Positions 1 to 6,458 are shown, numbered from the stretch's first letter. The stretch is DNA of 7,141 nt from Lachnospiraceae bacterium (GCA_022798035.1 JAAWLS010000119.1:1-7141); one strand, 5' to 3'. The notes: a model not told the origin generated them from the sequence alone. A program made the numbers and translations.

Positions 1-1
1 C

Positions 2-973
2 GGCTCCAGAAGTTATGTTGATGAAAAATATGCAAAAGTATATGGCAATATGTTTCAACTGGTGGAGGATGTCTGTCTGGATGACAACATAGAAGAGCTG
101 GCGAAGCAGGTGGATGTGATTTTTACGGCGACTCCTCAAGGATTTCTGGCCGGCGTGCTGACAGAAGAAATTCTGCAGAATACGAAGGTGGTTGACTTAA
201 GTGCAGATTACCGTTTAAAGAATGTGAATACATACGAAGCATGGTATAAGATTCAGCACAAGAGTCCGCAGTTTTTGGAGGAGGCAGTATACGGCCTCTG
301 CGAAATCAATCGGGAGAAAGTAAAACGTGCAAGGCTTGTAGCGAATCCAGGGTGCTATACTACCTGTTCCATTTTGACCGCTTATCCGTTGGTGAAAGAG
401 GGACTGATTGAGCCTAATACCTTGATTGTAGATGCAAAATCAGGGACTTCAGGGGCAGGAAGAGGGGCAAAACTGCCGAATCTGTTCTGTGAGGTAAATG
501 AAAATATGAAAGCGTATGGCGTGGCCTCCCACCGCCATACGCCTGAAATTGAGGAACAGCTTGGATATGCATCAGGCAGTCATGTTACCGTCAATTTCAC
601 TCCTCATCTGGTTCCCATGAACCGGGGAATTCTGGCAACAGAATATGCTTCATTGAAAAAAATCAGAAATGCGGACGGAACGGAAGTGCTTCCCACCTGG
701 GAACAGGTGAAGGAGGTTTATGATAAGTACTACGGAGAGGAATACTTTATCCGTGTGCTGGGACAAGGCGAATGTCCGGAGACTAAATGGGTGGAAGGCA
801 GTAATTTTGTAGATATCGGATTTCAAATTGATTCCCGTACCGGCAGGATTATTATGATGGGAGCTATCGACAATCTGGTAAAAGGAGCGGCAGGACAGGC
901 AGTGCAGAATATGAATTTACTGTTTGGTTTCCCGGAAAACGAAGGATTACAGCTGGTGCCGATGTTTCCGTAA
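2..973 (+). CDS. argC: N-acetyl-gamma-glutamyl-phosphate reductase, 5' truncated by window edge
   Basis: ArgC catalyses the NADPH-dependent reduction of N-acetylglutamyl-5-phosphate to N-acetylglutamate 5-semialdehyde, in the cytoplasm. The frame is open back to position 2, and the first visible residues (GSRSY) match the stretch just after the nucleotide-binding loop in this family. The ATG at 50 is therefore internal, not the start. About 323 residues are visible against a usual total near 345, so some 20-30 residues including the Rossmann GxTGYxG motif lie outside. The catalytic cysteine sits in ANPGCYTTC (Cys codon 353-355). The conserved HRHTPEIEEQ motif at about 530-559 carries the histidine expected in the active site. 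SGTSGAGRGAK at about 440-472 is also typical. The gene ends in TAA and heads the visible operon; the promoter and any ArgR site lie upstream of the window. Identification is secure. Confidence 0.97.
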   Translation, partial: GSRSYVDEKYAKVYGNMFQLVEDVCLDDNIEELAKQVDVIFTATPQGFLAGVLTEEILQNTKVVDLSADYRLKNVNTYEAWYKIQHKSPQFLEEAVYGLCEINREKVKRARLVANPGCYTTCSILTAYPLVKEGLIEPNTLIVDAKSGTSGAGRGAKLPNLFCEVNENMKAYGVASHRHTPEIEEQLGYASGSHVTVNFTPHLVPMNRGILATEYASLKKIRNADGTEVLPTWEQVKEVYDKYYGEEYFIRVLGQGECPETKWVEGSNFVDIGFQIDSRTGRIIMMGAIDNLVKGAAGQAVQNMNLLFGFPENEGLQLVPMFP

Positions 974-1034
974 TGGATGTTAGAATGCGGCAGACTGTTT
1001 CGCTGAAAAATCAGGCAGAAGAAATGAGGAAAGT

Positions 1035-1505
1035 ATGGAGACAGAATGGGAAAAAGAAGAAATTAAAATCCGCCCTATGAGAGAAGAGGATTATCCGCAG
1101 GTATATGGATTGTGGAAAACCATCAAGGGATTTGGGATTCGGAGTGTGGATGATTCCAGGGAAGGTGTGGAGCGGTTTATCCGGCGGAATCCTTCCACCA
1201 GCATGATTGCAGAGCTTCAGGGGGAAATTGTGGGAGCAATTCTCTGTGGACATGACGGCAGACGGGGATGCTTTTACCACGTGTGTGTCCGGGAAGACTG
1301 CCGGCAGCGGGGAATCGGAAAAAATATGGCAGTCTGTGCCATGAAAGCTCTGCAGGAAGAACACATCAACAAAGTATGCCTGATTGCTTTTAAGAAAAAT
1401 GAAGTGGGAAATTCTTTTTGGAAAAGTGTAGGCTGGACGTTCCGGGAAGATTTGAATTATTATGATTTTGTACTGAATGACGAAAATATAACCATATTTC
1501 AATAG
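1035..1505 (+). CDS. GNAT-family N-acetyltransferase inside the arginine operon (YpeA/RimI-like)
   Basis: This is a 156-residue acetyl-CoA-dependent acetyltransferase of the GNAT superfamily. The fold begins at IKIRPMREEDY (residues 10-20). The motif A acetyl-CoA pyrophosphate loop is RQRGIG (residues 90-95, R-x-x-G-x-G), preceded by the beta-strand FYHVCV. The stretch GHDGRRG (72-78) resembles the GYDGHRG of E. coli YpeA as I remember it. The C-terminal part with FWKSVGW (128-134) matches the usual GNAT ending. ATG 1035 is preferred because GAGGA lies four bases upstream and the in-frame codons back to the stop at 981 contain no other start. It sits 61 bases after argC and 17 bases before argJ, so co-transcription is near certain. 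The substrate is unknown. The setting makes glutamate N-acetylation (an ArgA-like priming role) attractive, but a protein or amino-acid acetyltransferase merely carried in the operon is equally compatible with the sequence. Confidence 0.9.
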   Translation: METEWEKEEIKIRPMREEDYPQVYGLWKTIKGFGIRSVDDSREGVERFIRRNPSTSMIAELQGEIVGAILCGHDGRRGCFYHVCVREDCRQRGIGKNMAVCAMKALQEEHINKVCLIAFKKNEVGNSFWKSVGWTFREDLNYYDFVLNDENITIFQ

Positions 1506-1522
1506 GAAGAGGATGAGGGACG

Positions 1523-2746
1523 ATGAAAGTAATAACAGGCGGAGTTACAGCTCCAAAAGGATTCCAGGCGGCGGCAGCGGCAGCCGGAATAAAATATCAG
1601 GACAGAAAGGACATGGCGATGATTGTCAGTGAAGCTCCGGCAGTGACGGCAGGGACATTTACTGCAAATGTGGTGCAGGCGGCGCCGGTGAAATGGGATA
1701 AAGAGCTGGTGAACCAGGAAAAATGTGCAAGAGCAGTTGTGGTAAATGCAGGCATTGCCAACGCATGTACCGGAAAAGAAGGAATGGAGTACTGCAGAAA
1801 AACGGCAGAGACTGTGGAGCACAGTATGGGGATTCCGGCAAGACAGGTACTTGTGGCTTCCACGGGAGTGATTGGCATGCAGCTTCCCATGGAACGGCTG
1901 TCAGCAGGAATCGAAGCCATGGTTCCCAAGCTGAATTCTTCCAAAAAGAGCGCCCATGAGGCGGCCTGTGCTATTATGACTACAGACACGAAGTCCAAGG
2001 AGGCAGCGGTTGTTTTGGAAATAGAAGGACAGACAGTGACTGTAGGGGGAATGTGTAAGGGTTCTGGAATGATTCATCCCAATATGTGTACCATGTTGAG
2101 TTTTATCACCACCGATTTAGCCATCTCCAAAGAGCTGCTGCAGGAGGCTCTGCGGGAGGATGTAAAAGACACCTACAACATGGTTTCTGTGGACGGTGAT
2201 ACCTCCACCAACGATACGGTTCTGCTTCTGGCAAACGGCATGGCCGGCAATCCGGAGATTGTGGAAAAAGATGAAAATTACCGTAAATTTACCGAGGCGC
2301 TGCACATTGTCAATACCACTCTGGCAAAAAAGATGGCAGGAGACGGGGAGGGGGCTACAGCTCTCTTTGAGACAAAGGTAATTCATGCAGATACAAAAGA
2401 ACACGCTAAAATATTGGCAAAATCAGTGATTTGTTCTTCTCTGACTAAAGCCGCCATTTACGGACATGACGCCAACTGGGGAAGAATTCTTTGTGCCCTG
2501 GGTTATTCCGGCGTGAACTTTGAGCCGGATGATATCGAACTGTTTTTCCAGAGCAAATCTGGTAAAATCCAGATTTATAAAAATGGAACGGCAGTAGATT
2601 ATAGTGAAGAAGCGGCCACAAAAATTTTGTCAGATGAGGAAGTGACAGTTTTGGTGGATATGAAAATGGGACAGGAAGAGGCAGCGGCCTGGGGCTGTGA
2701 TTTGACTTACGACTATGTGAAAATCAACGCAGATTACCGCTCCTGA
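1523..2746 (+). CDS. argJ: Glutamate N-acetyltransferase / ornithine acetyltransferase (ArgJ proenzyme)
   Basis: ArgJ transfers the acetyl group from N-acetylornithine to glutamate, releasing ornithine and closing the acetyl cycle; bifunctional members can also use acetyl-CoA. The protein has 407 residues, a normal length. It is an N-terminal nucleophile enzyme that cleaves itself into alpha and beta chains. The cleavage motif KGSGMIHPNMCTML spans residues 179-192, so the nucleophile is Thr190 and the chains are about 1-189 and 190-407. The residue before the Thr is Cys189 instead of the more familiar Ala. The oxyanion-type STGVIG (113-118), the DGDTSTNDT segment (224-232) and the conserved C-terminal end DLTYDYVKINADYR are all present. 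The start at 1523 follows a purine-rich GGAAGAGG at 1505-1512, with GAGGGA nearer. Whether it is mono- or bifunctional cannot be read from the sequence; the neighbouring GNAT makes the question relevant. Confidence 0.97.
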   Translation: MKVITGGVTAPKGFQAAAAAAGIKYQDRKDMAMIVSEAPAVTAGTFTANVVQAAPVKWDKELVNQEKCARAVVVNAGIANACTGKEGMEYCRKTAETVEHSMGIPARQVLVASTGVIGMQLPMERLSAGIEAMVPKLNSSKKSAHEAACAIMTTDTKSKEAAVVLEIEGQTVTVGGMCKGSGMIHPNMCTMLSFITTDLAISKELLQEALREDVKDTYNMVSVDGDTSTNDTVLLLANGMAGNPEIVEKDENYRKFTEALHIVNTTLAKKMAGDGEGATALFETKVIHADTKEHAKILAKSVICSSLTKAAIYGHDANWGRILCALGYSGVNFEPDDIELFFQSKSGKIQIYKNGTAVDYSEEAATKILSDEEVTVLVDMKMGQEEAAAWGCDLTYDYVKINADYRS

Positions 2747-2798
2747 GAAAAAATTGTTAAGGGTCCGAATCAAACTGTGATGATAAATCAATGGAGGA

Positions 2799-2829
2799 CA
2801 AGAAGTGAAAGAGTTCTTTCACTGCCTTG
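2799..2829 (+). other. Perfect hairpin in the argJ-argB gap
   Basis: AGTGAAAG (2804-2811) pairs with CTTTCACT (2816-2823) across a four-base AGTT loop. An outer CAAG/CTTG pair (2799-2802 with 2826-2829) extends the stem across a small 1x2 internal loop. No T-run follows, so it does not look like an intrinsic terminator. It could mark an RNA processing or stability site, or affect translation of argB. The pairing is directly visible; the function is inference. Confidence 0.6.
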
Positions 2830-2853
2830 CTGGTACTGAGAAACGTACAGGAT

Positions 2854-2858
2854 GGAGG
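2854..2858 (+). promoter_or_regulatory. Ribosome binding site that sets the argB start
   Basis: GGAGG at 2854-2858 sits five bases before the ATG at 2864, which is ideal spacing. The in-frame ATG at 2852 lies immediately upstream of this site, so GGAGG would be inside its own second and third codons, and 2852 has only a weak ACAGG in front of it. This argues for 2864 as the true argB start. Confidence 0.7.
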
Positions 2859-2863
2859 AAAAA

Positions 2864-3763
2864 ATGGAAGAGAAAAATATGCAGGAAATTTTGCAGAAAG
2901 CGGAAGTGCTGATTGAAGCGCTGCCCTATATTCAACGCTTTAACCGCAAGATTATTGTGGTGAAATACGGCGGGAGCGCCATGGTAGATGAGGAATTAAA
3001 GAAAAGCGTCATTCAGGACGTCACGTTATTAAAGCTGGTAGGCTTCAAACCCATTATTGTTCATGGAGGCGGCAAAGAAATCAGCAAGTGGGTGGAAAAA
3101 TCCGGCATGAAGCCGGAGTTTGTAAACGGACTCCGCAAAACAGACGCGGCTACCATGGAAATTGCAGAAATGGTTTTGGGCAAGGTAAATAAATCTCTGG
3201 TACAGATGGTACAGGAACTGGGAGTAAACGCCATTGGAGTCAGCGGCAAAGACGGCGGACTGCTGAAAGTGGATAAAAAGTATTCCGAAGGACAGGATAT
3301 CGGATTTGTGGGAAATGTTAAAGAAGTGAATCCCAAAGTTCTCTTTGATTTGCTGGAGAAAGATTTTCTGCCTATTGTCTGCCCAGTGGGACTGGATGAT
3401 AAATTTGACACTTACAATATCAACGCAGACGATGCAGCCTGTGCCATTGCAAGGGCGGTTCATGCAGAAAAACTGGCATTTTTGACGGATATTGAAGGCG
3501 TTTACAAAGACCCGCAGAATAAAGCTACTTTGATTTCCGAGCTGTCTGTCTCAGAGGCGCATGGATTGATTGGAGATGGAAATATTGGGGGCGGTATGCT
3601 GCCAAAATTGAACAACTGCATTGACGCCATTGAAAACGGCGTGTCGAGGGTGCATATTCTGGACGGACGGATTCCCCACTGCCTGTTGCTGGAAATCTTT
3701 ACCAACAGAGGAATCGGAACTGCAATTTTGGGAGACAGTGAGGAGCGGTTCTACAAAGAATAA
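2864..3763 (+). CDS. argB: Acetylglutamate kinase
   Basis: ArgB phosphorylates N-acetylglutamate with ATP to give N-acetylglutamyl-5-phosphate, the usual control point of the acetyl cycle. From ATG 2864 the protein has 299 residues, normal for the family; starting at 2852 would add four residues. Amino-acid-kinase motifs are KYGGSAM (34-40), the substrate glycine loop HGGGKEIS (67-74), GLRKTD (89-94), [12 protein letters not shown] (185-196) and GGGMLPKL (242-249), with the C-terminal lysine expected in phosphoryl transfer. The N-terminal helix before KYGG (about residues 6-27, ending LPYIQRF) and the ending [16 protein letters not shown] are features of arginine-inhibited hexameric kinases, so feedback inhibition by arginine is likely; that is an inference from family knowledge. 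It lies 117 bases after argJ, a gap containing a hairpin, and 125 bases before argD. Confidence 0.96.
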   Translation: MEEKNMQEILQKAEVLIEALPYIQRFNRKIIVVKYGGSAMVDEELKKSVIQDVTLLKLVGFKPIIVHGGGKEISKWVEKSGMKPEFVNGLRKTDAATMEIAEMVLGKVNKSLVQMVQELGVNAIGVSGKDGGLLKVDKKYSEGQDIGFVGNVKEVNPKVLFDLLEKDFLPIVCPVGLDDKFDTYNINADDAACAIARAVHAEKLAFLTDIEGVYKDPQNKATLISELSVSEAHGLIGDGNIGGGMLPKLNNCIDAIENGVSRVHILDGRIPHCLLLEIFTNRGIGTAILGDSEERFYKE

Positions 3764-3849
3764 CAGGATTTTATGATGTCGGAAAAGCCTACTGTTCCTG
3801 TCTGCAGGATAAAAGTTAAGGCTGAGTAAAGGCAGTTCATGGTATTGTA

Positions 3850-3867
3850 TTTTCAAAATGTTGAAAA
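3850..3867 (+). other. Perfect hairpin just upstream of the argD ribosome binding site
   Basis: TTTTCAA (3850-3856) pairs with TTGAAAA (3861-3867) around an AATG loop. The stem is AT-rich and has no downstream T-run. It ends nine bases before the purine-rich AAAGGAAGG (3876-3884) that serves argD. A role in translation initiation or mRNA stability is possible, but the stem is weak and may be incidental. Confidence 0.45.
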
Positions 3868-3888
3868 AGCCCAGGAAAGGAAGGAAAA

Positions 3889-5082
3889 ATGGAAGCAGAA
3901 AAATGGATGGAACAATCGGAAGGCGCGATTCTGCACACCTATAACCGCTATCCAGTTATATTAGACAGGGGAGAAGGCGTCTATCTCTATGATACAGAAG
4001 GGAAAAAGTACCTGGATTTTGCGGCAGGCATTGCCGTACAGGCGTTGGGATATGGAAATCAGGTTTATAATGATGCGCTGAAAGGGCAGATTGATAGGCT
4101 GCTCCACACTTCAAATCTCTATTATAACCGGCCGGTGGCAGAGGCGGCGGAAAAGCTCTGCCGTGTTTCGGGAATGGACAAAGTATTTTTTACCAACAGT
4201 GGAGCGGAAGCCATAGAGGGAGCTATAAAAGCGGCAAAAAAATATGCTTATGCCAAAGACGGCAGAACAGACCATGAAATTATCGCCATGGAGCACTCTT
4301 TTCACGGCAGAACCCTTGGAGCCCTTTCGGTCACTGGAAATGCCCATTACCGGGAGCCTTTTGAGCCCTTGCCAGGGATTGTAAAATTTGCGGAATACAA
4401 CAGCTTAGACAGTGTGAAATCACTGGTAAATGACAGAACTTGTGCCATTCTCATGGAGACGGTACAGGGCGAGGGCGGCATCTATCCTGCAGAGGAAACT
4501 TTTCTGACTGGAGTAAAACAACTCTGTGAAGAACGGGGAATCCTGCTGATTCTGGACGAGATACAGTGTGGTATGGGAAGAACGGGCCACATGTTTGCAT
4601 GGCAGGGATATGGAGTGAAACCGGATATTATGGCTTGTGCAAAAGCTCTGGGCTGCGGTGTTCCGGTAGGAGCTTTTTTGATGACGGAATCAGTGGCGGA
4701 GGCTTCTCTAAAGCCGGGTGACCATGGAACTACCTATGGAGGCAATCCTTTCGTTGGAGCGGCAGTCAGCAAAGTGCTGGATATTTTTGCGGAACAGAAT
4801 CTTGTGGAACATGTACGGGAGATTTCCGCCTATTTAGAAGAATGTTTAGAAAAATTAAAAAAGGATTATACTTTTATTTCTGCAAGGCGCGGCGTGGGAC
4901 TGATGCAGGGACTGGAGCTTTCCATACCAGTATCGGAGGTCAGCACAAAGGCTCTGGAAGAGGGATTGATTCTCATCACAGCTGGAGGGAACGTGCTTCG
5001 TTTTGTGCCGCCCTTAGTCATTGAGAAAGCACATGTGGACGAGATGATGGAGAAACTGCGGAAAGTTTTTGCAGAGTATTAG
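3889..5082 (+). CDS. argD: Acetylornithine aminotransferase (class III PLP-dependent)
   Basis: ArgD converts N-acetylglutamate 5-semialdehyde and glutamate into N-acetylornithine and 2-oxoglutarate, using pyridoxal phosphate in the cytoplasm. The 397-residue length is typical. Visible signatures are LDFAAGIAVQALGYG (42-56), the PLP phosphate-binding SGAEA (104-108), SFHGRTLGALSVTG (137-150) with the ring-stacking Phe-His pair, ETVQGEGGI (190-198), the cofactor aspartate in ILDEIQCGMGRTG (Asp223), the Schiff-base lysine in ACAKALGCGVPVGA (Lys252), HGTTYGGNP (279-287) and the ending VLRFVPPLVI. ATG 3889 follows AAAGGAAGG at good spacing. It is the last gene of the arg operon here; argF does not follow. 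Class III enzymes can overlap in substrate with succinyldiaminopimelate or GABA transaminases, but the operon context fixes this as ArgD. Confidence 0.96.
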   Translation: MEAEKWMEQSEGAILHTYNRYPVILDRGEGVYLYDTEGKKYLDFAAGIAVQALGYGNQVYNDALKGQIDRLLHTSNLYYNRPVAEAAEKLCRVSGMDKVFFTNSGAEAIEGAIKAAKKYAYAKDGRTDHEIIAMEHSFHGRTLGALSVTGNAHYREPFEPLPGIVKFAEYNSLDSVKSLVNDRTCAILMETVQGEGGIYPAEETFLTGVKQLCEERGILLILDEIQCGMGRTGHMFAWQGYGVKPDIMACAKALGCGVPVGAFLMTESVAEASLKPGDHGTTYGGNPFVGAAVSKVLDIFAEQNLVEHVREISAYLEECLEKLKKDYTFISARRGVGLMQGLELSIPVSEVSTKALEEGLILITAGGNVLRFVPPLVIEKAHVDEMMEKLRKVFAEY

Positions 5083-5112
5083 ATGCTTAAATGCAGATGA
5101 AGCTGAGAAATG

Positions 5113-5144
5113 AAATGCTGAAAGTGTAAGTTTTTGCATTTTTT
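5113..5144 (+). terminator. Possible weak intrinsic terminator after argD
   Basis: AAATGC (5113-5118) pairs with GCATTT (5136-5141). An inner GAAA/TTTT extension (5120-5123 with 5131-5134) follows a T-T mismatch around a seven-base loop. The 3' side runs into TTTTTT (5139-5144). The position 30 bases past the argD stop is right for an operon end, but the stem is AT-rich and the T-run overlaps it, so support is modest. Confidence 0.4.
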
Positions 5145-5150
5145 ATGCTT

Positions 5151-5180
5151 TATACAATCCTTTCAAAACCAGTGTATAAA
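5151..5180 (+). promoter_or_regulatory. Possible sigma-A-type promoter for the DUF606 gene
   Basis: A TATACA (5151-5156, four of six matches to the -35 consensus) lies 18 bases before TATAAA (5175-5180, five of six to the -10 consensus), with TG directly before the -10. The region is very AT-rich, so chance matches are expected; this is only the best candidate I could find between argD and the next gene. Confidence 0.3.
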
Positions 5181-5242
5181 AATTCCAATTATGGTATATC
5201 CTACAAGAAAAGAAAGTAATTTGTGATATGTATGCACAGAAT

Positions 5243-5247
5243 GGAGG
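5243..5247 (+). promoter_or_regulatory. Ribosome binding site that sets the DUF606 gene start
   Basis: GGAGG at 5243-5247 is five bases before ATG 5253. The in-frame upstream ATGs (5223-5241 region) would put this site inside the coding sequence and add a charged leader before a hydrophobic N-terminus, so 5253 is the better start. Confidence 0.75.
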
Positions 5248-5252
5248 AAATC

Positions 5253-5687
5253 ATGATTGGAATTTTTATTGCCCTGTTATCGGGAGCGTTGATGAGCATT
5301 CAGGGAGTATTCAATACAGAGGTGACGAAAAACACCAGTATGTGGGTCAGCAACAGCTGGGTACAATTTTCAGCATTGGTTATCTGCCTGGTTACCTGGT
5401 TTTTTACAGATAGGACAAGTTTTTCCGGTATTTTGCAAATTCAGCCCAAGTACATGCTGTTGGGTGGAGTGATTGGAGCGTTCATTACTTATACAGTTAT
5501 CAAGAGTATGGCTTCCCTTGGGCCGGCTCAGGCGGTTATGCTGATTGTGGTGGCTCAGCTGGCGGTGGCATATTTGATTGAACTGTTTGGAATGTTCGGC
5601 GTGGATAAGCAGCCTTTCGCCTGGCGCAGAGTGATTGGGATGGCAGTCTGTATCGGCGGTATTATTTTGTTTAAGTGGGAATCCTGA
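5253..5687 (+). CDS. DMT-superfamily membrane protein, DUF606/YdcZ type
   Basis: From ATG 5253 this is a 144-residue, very hydrophobic integral membrane protein. Roughly five membrane segments can be seen, at about residues 1-20, 36-52, 67-86, 92-113 and 125-141, with short polar loops and a KWES tail. The length, the opening MIGIFIALLSGALMSIQGVFNT with its small residues and mid-segment Gln, and the GxxGAFITYTVIKSMASLGPAQA stretch fit the DUF606 (YdcZ) family, single-domain relatives of the drug/metabolite transporters. Members are about this size and often occur as adjacent pairs, probably acting as dimers; no partner gene is visible here. The substrate is unknown. It lies 170 bases after argD, past a possible terminator, so it probably has its own promoter and is not clearly part of the arg operon. 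Confidence 0.85.
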   Translation: MIGIFIALLSGALMSIQGVFNTEVTKNTSMWVSNSWVQFSALVICLVTWFFTDRTSFSGILQIQPKYMLLGGVIGAFITYTVIKSMASLGPAQAVMLIVVAQLAVAYLIELFGMFGVDKQPFAWRRVIGMAVCIGGIILFKWES

Positions 5688-5739
5688 GCAGTTCAAATTT
5701 CCGTATGGCTGAACTGATGTAAATATTTTTGAAATACTC

Positions 5740-5768
5740 TTGTAATAAATGACGAATTTCGTTACAAT
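5740..5768 (+). promoter_or_regulatory. Sigma-A-type promoter upstream of the ComEA-like gene, with palindromic spacer
   Basis: TTGTAA (5740-5745) is a four-of-six -35, followed by exactly 17 bases and TACAAT (5763-5768), a five-of-six -10. The start codon lies about 80 bases downstream. The spacer holds the inverted repeat ACGAA-T-TTCGT (5752-5762), and the hexamers themselves pair as TTGTA/TACAA (5740-5744 with 5763-5767). A second small palindrome ATTC-GT-GAAT follows at 5776-5785, near the expected transcription start. The arrangement resembles an operator overlapping a promoter; no regulator can be named. Confidence 0.6.
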
Positions 5769-5848
5769 ATAAAAGATTCGTGAATAAGGCTTTTCTCATT
5801 CTTATTATGTGAACTGGTTGTATTTCAGGACATGGAGAGGAGAAAGGC

Positions 5849-6448
5849 ATGAAAAAGAAAATTATTTATTTTGTAACACTATTTTTACTGTTATCTGTAT
5901 CAGGTGGATGTCAAAAGAACGAGAGTGAAAATTTTCTGTTGAAAGAGAGCGGAGAAAAAGAGTCCGGCAGGGAAGTTTCAGAGCCAGAAGAGAGTATGAA
6001 AGAAAATCTGCAGGAGAAGAAAAAAATTTATGTGCAGGTAAACGGCGCGGTGAAAAATCCAGGTGTATATGAACTGGAGGAAGGCAGCCGTATTTTTCAG
6101 GCGGTGGAACTTGCAGGAGGCATTACAGAGGAAGCGGACGCTGGAGCGCTAAATCAGGCAGAAATGTTAAAAGATGGACAGATGATTCGTATTCCCCGTT
6201 ATGGGGAAACGGAAGAACAGCTTTCTCAGATGGAAGGGGCCGGGCAGGAAGATGGAAGAGTGAACCTGAACACGGCAACAGAAGCAGAACTGATGACACT
6301 GCCGGGAATTGGAACAGCCAAGGCAAAGAGTATCCTGGCCTGGCGGGAAGAAAACGGCAGTTTTCTTCAAGTAGAGGATTTGATGAAAATAGAAGGAATC
6401 AAAAGCGGAGTATTTTCAAAAATAAAAGACAGCGTTAAAGTTGATTGA
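5849..6448 (+). CDS. ComEA-like exported helix-hairpin-helix protein (SLBB + HhH), probable lipoprotein
   Basis: This is a 199-residue protein of the ComEA family, whose members bind double-stranded DNA at the cell surface during natural transformation. Residues 1-20 are a lysine-led hydrophobic signal ending SVSGG-Cys21, a plausible though imperfect lipobox (Ser at -3). A charged Glu/Lys-rich linker follows to about 57. An SLBB domain spans about 59-116 (IYVQVNGAVKNPGVY to MIRIP). The C-terminal ComEA-type helix-hairpin-helix domain covers about 137-199, with VNLNTATEAELMTLPGIG (hairpin LPGIG 151-155) and the second hairpin IEGIKS (181-186). Length and domain order match Bacillus ComEA, but that protein has a membrane anchor in place of a lipobox. 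The start at 5849 follows GGAGAGGAGAAAGG. No comEB or comEC follows; a response regulator starts 10 bases after the stop. DNA uptake is the family role; the role here is unproven. Confidence 0.88.
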   Translation: MKKKIIYFVTLFLLLSVSGGCQKNESENFLLKESGEKESGREVSEPEESMKENLQEKKKIYVQVNGAVKNPGVYELEEGSRIFQAVELAGGITEEADAGALNQAEMLKDGQMIRIPRYGETEEQLSQMEGAGQEDGRVNLNTATEAELMTLPGIGTAKAKSILAWREENGSFLQVEDLMKIEGIKSGVFSKIKDSVKVD

Positions 6449-6458
6449 GGTGGAACAT

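Noticed and set aside
50..52. ATG at 50 as the argC start.
   Set aside because: The frame is open upstream to the window edge and the upstream residues match the ArgC family, so the true start lies outside.
973..1080. 35-codon frame starting at an ATG that overlaps the argC stop (TAATG) and overlapping the GNAT start.
   Set aside because: It has no ribosome binding site of its own, its Lys-rich second half is the GNAT start region read out of phase, and it resembles no known protein.
1011..1502. 163-codon open frame on the minus strand opposite the GNAT gene.
   Set aside because: It lies wholly antisense to a gene with clear family motifs, has no binding site, and its composition is that of a shadow frame. 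The same applies to the minus-strand frames opposite argJ, argB, the DUF606 gene, the ComEA-like gene and the response regulator.
2780..2839. 19-codon frame with three Arg codons in the argJ-argB gap, possible leader peptide.
   Set aside because: The only upstream purine-rich stretch (AAGGG) is too far from the ATG, Arg codons are not consecutive, and no terminator or antiterminator pair follows.
3773..3829. 18-codon frame in the argB-argD gap.
   Set aside because: It is short, has only a poor ribosome site, and shows no recognisable composition or motif.
5083..5252. Riboswitch or ARG-box operator between argD and the DUF606 gene.
   Set aside because: I could not see a known riboswitch core or a convincing pair of TGAAT-type ARG-box half-sites; a near-palindrome TGTGATA-TG-TATGCACA at 5222-5238 is too imperfect to call.
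5689..5716. Hairpin after the DUF606 gene as an intrinsic terminator.
   Set aside because: The seven-base stem has a 14-base loop and the nearest T-run starts about ten bases later, so it does not meet the usual layout.
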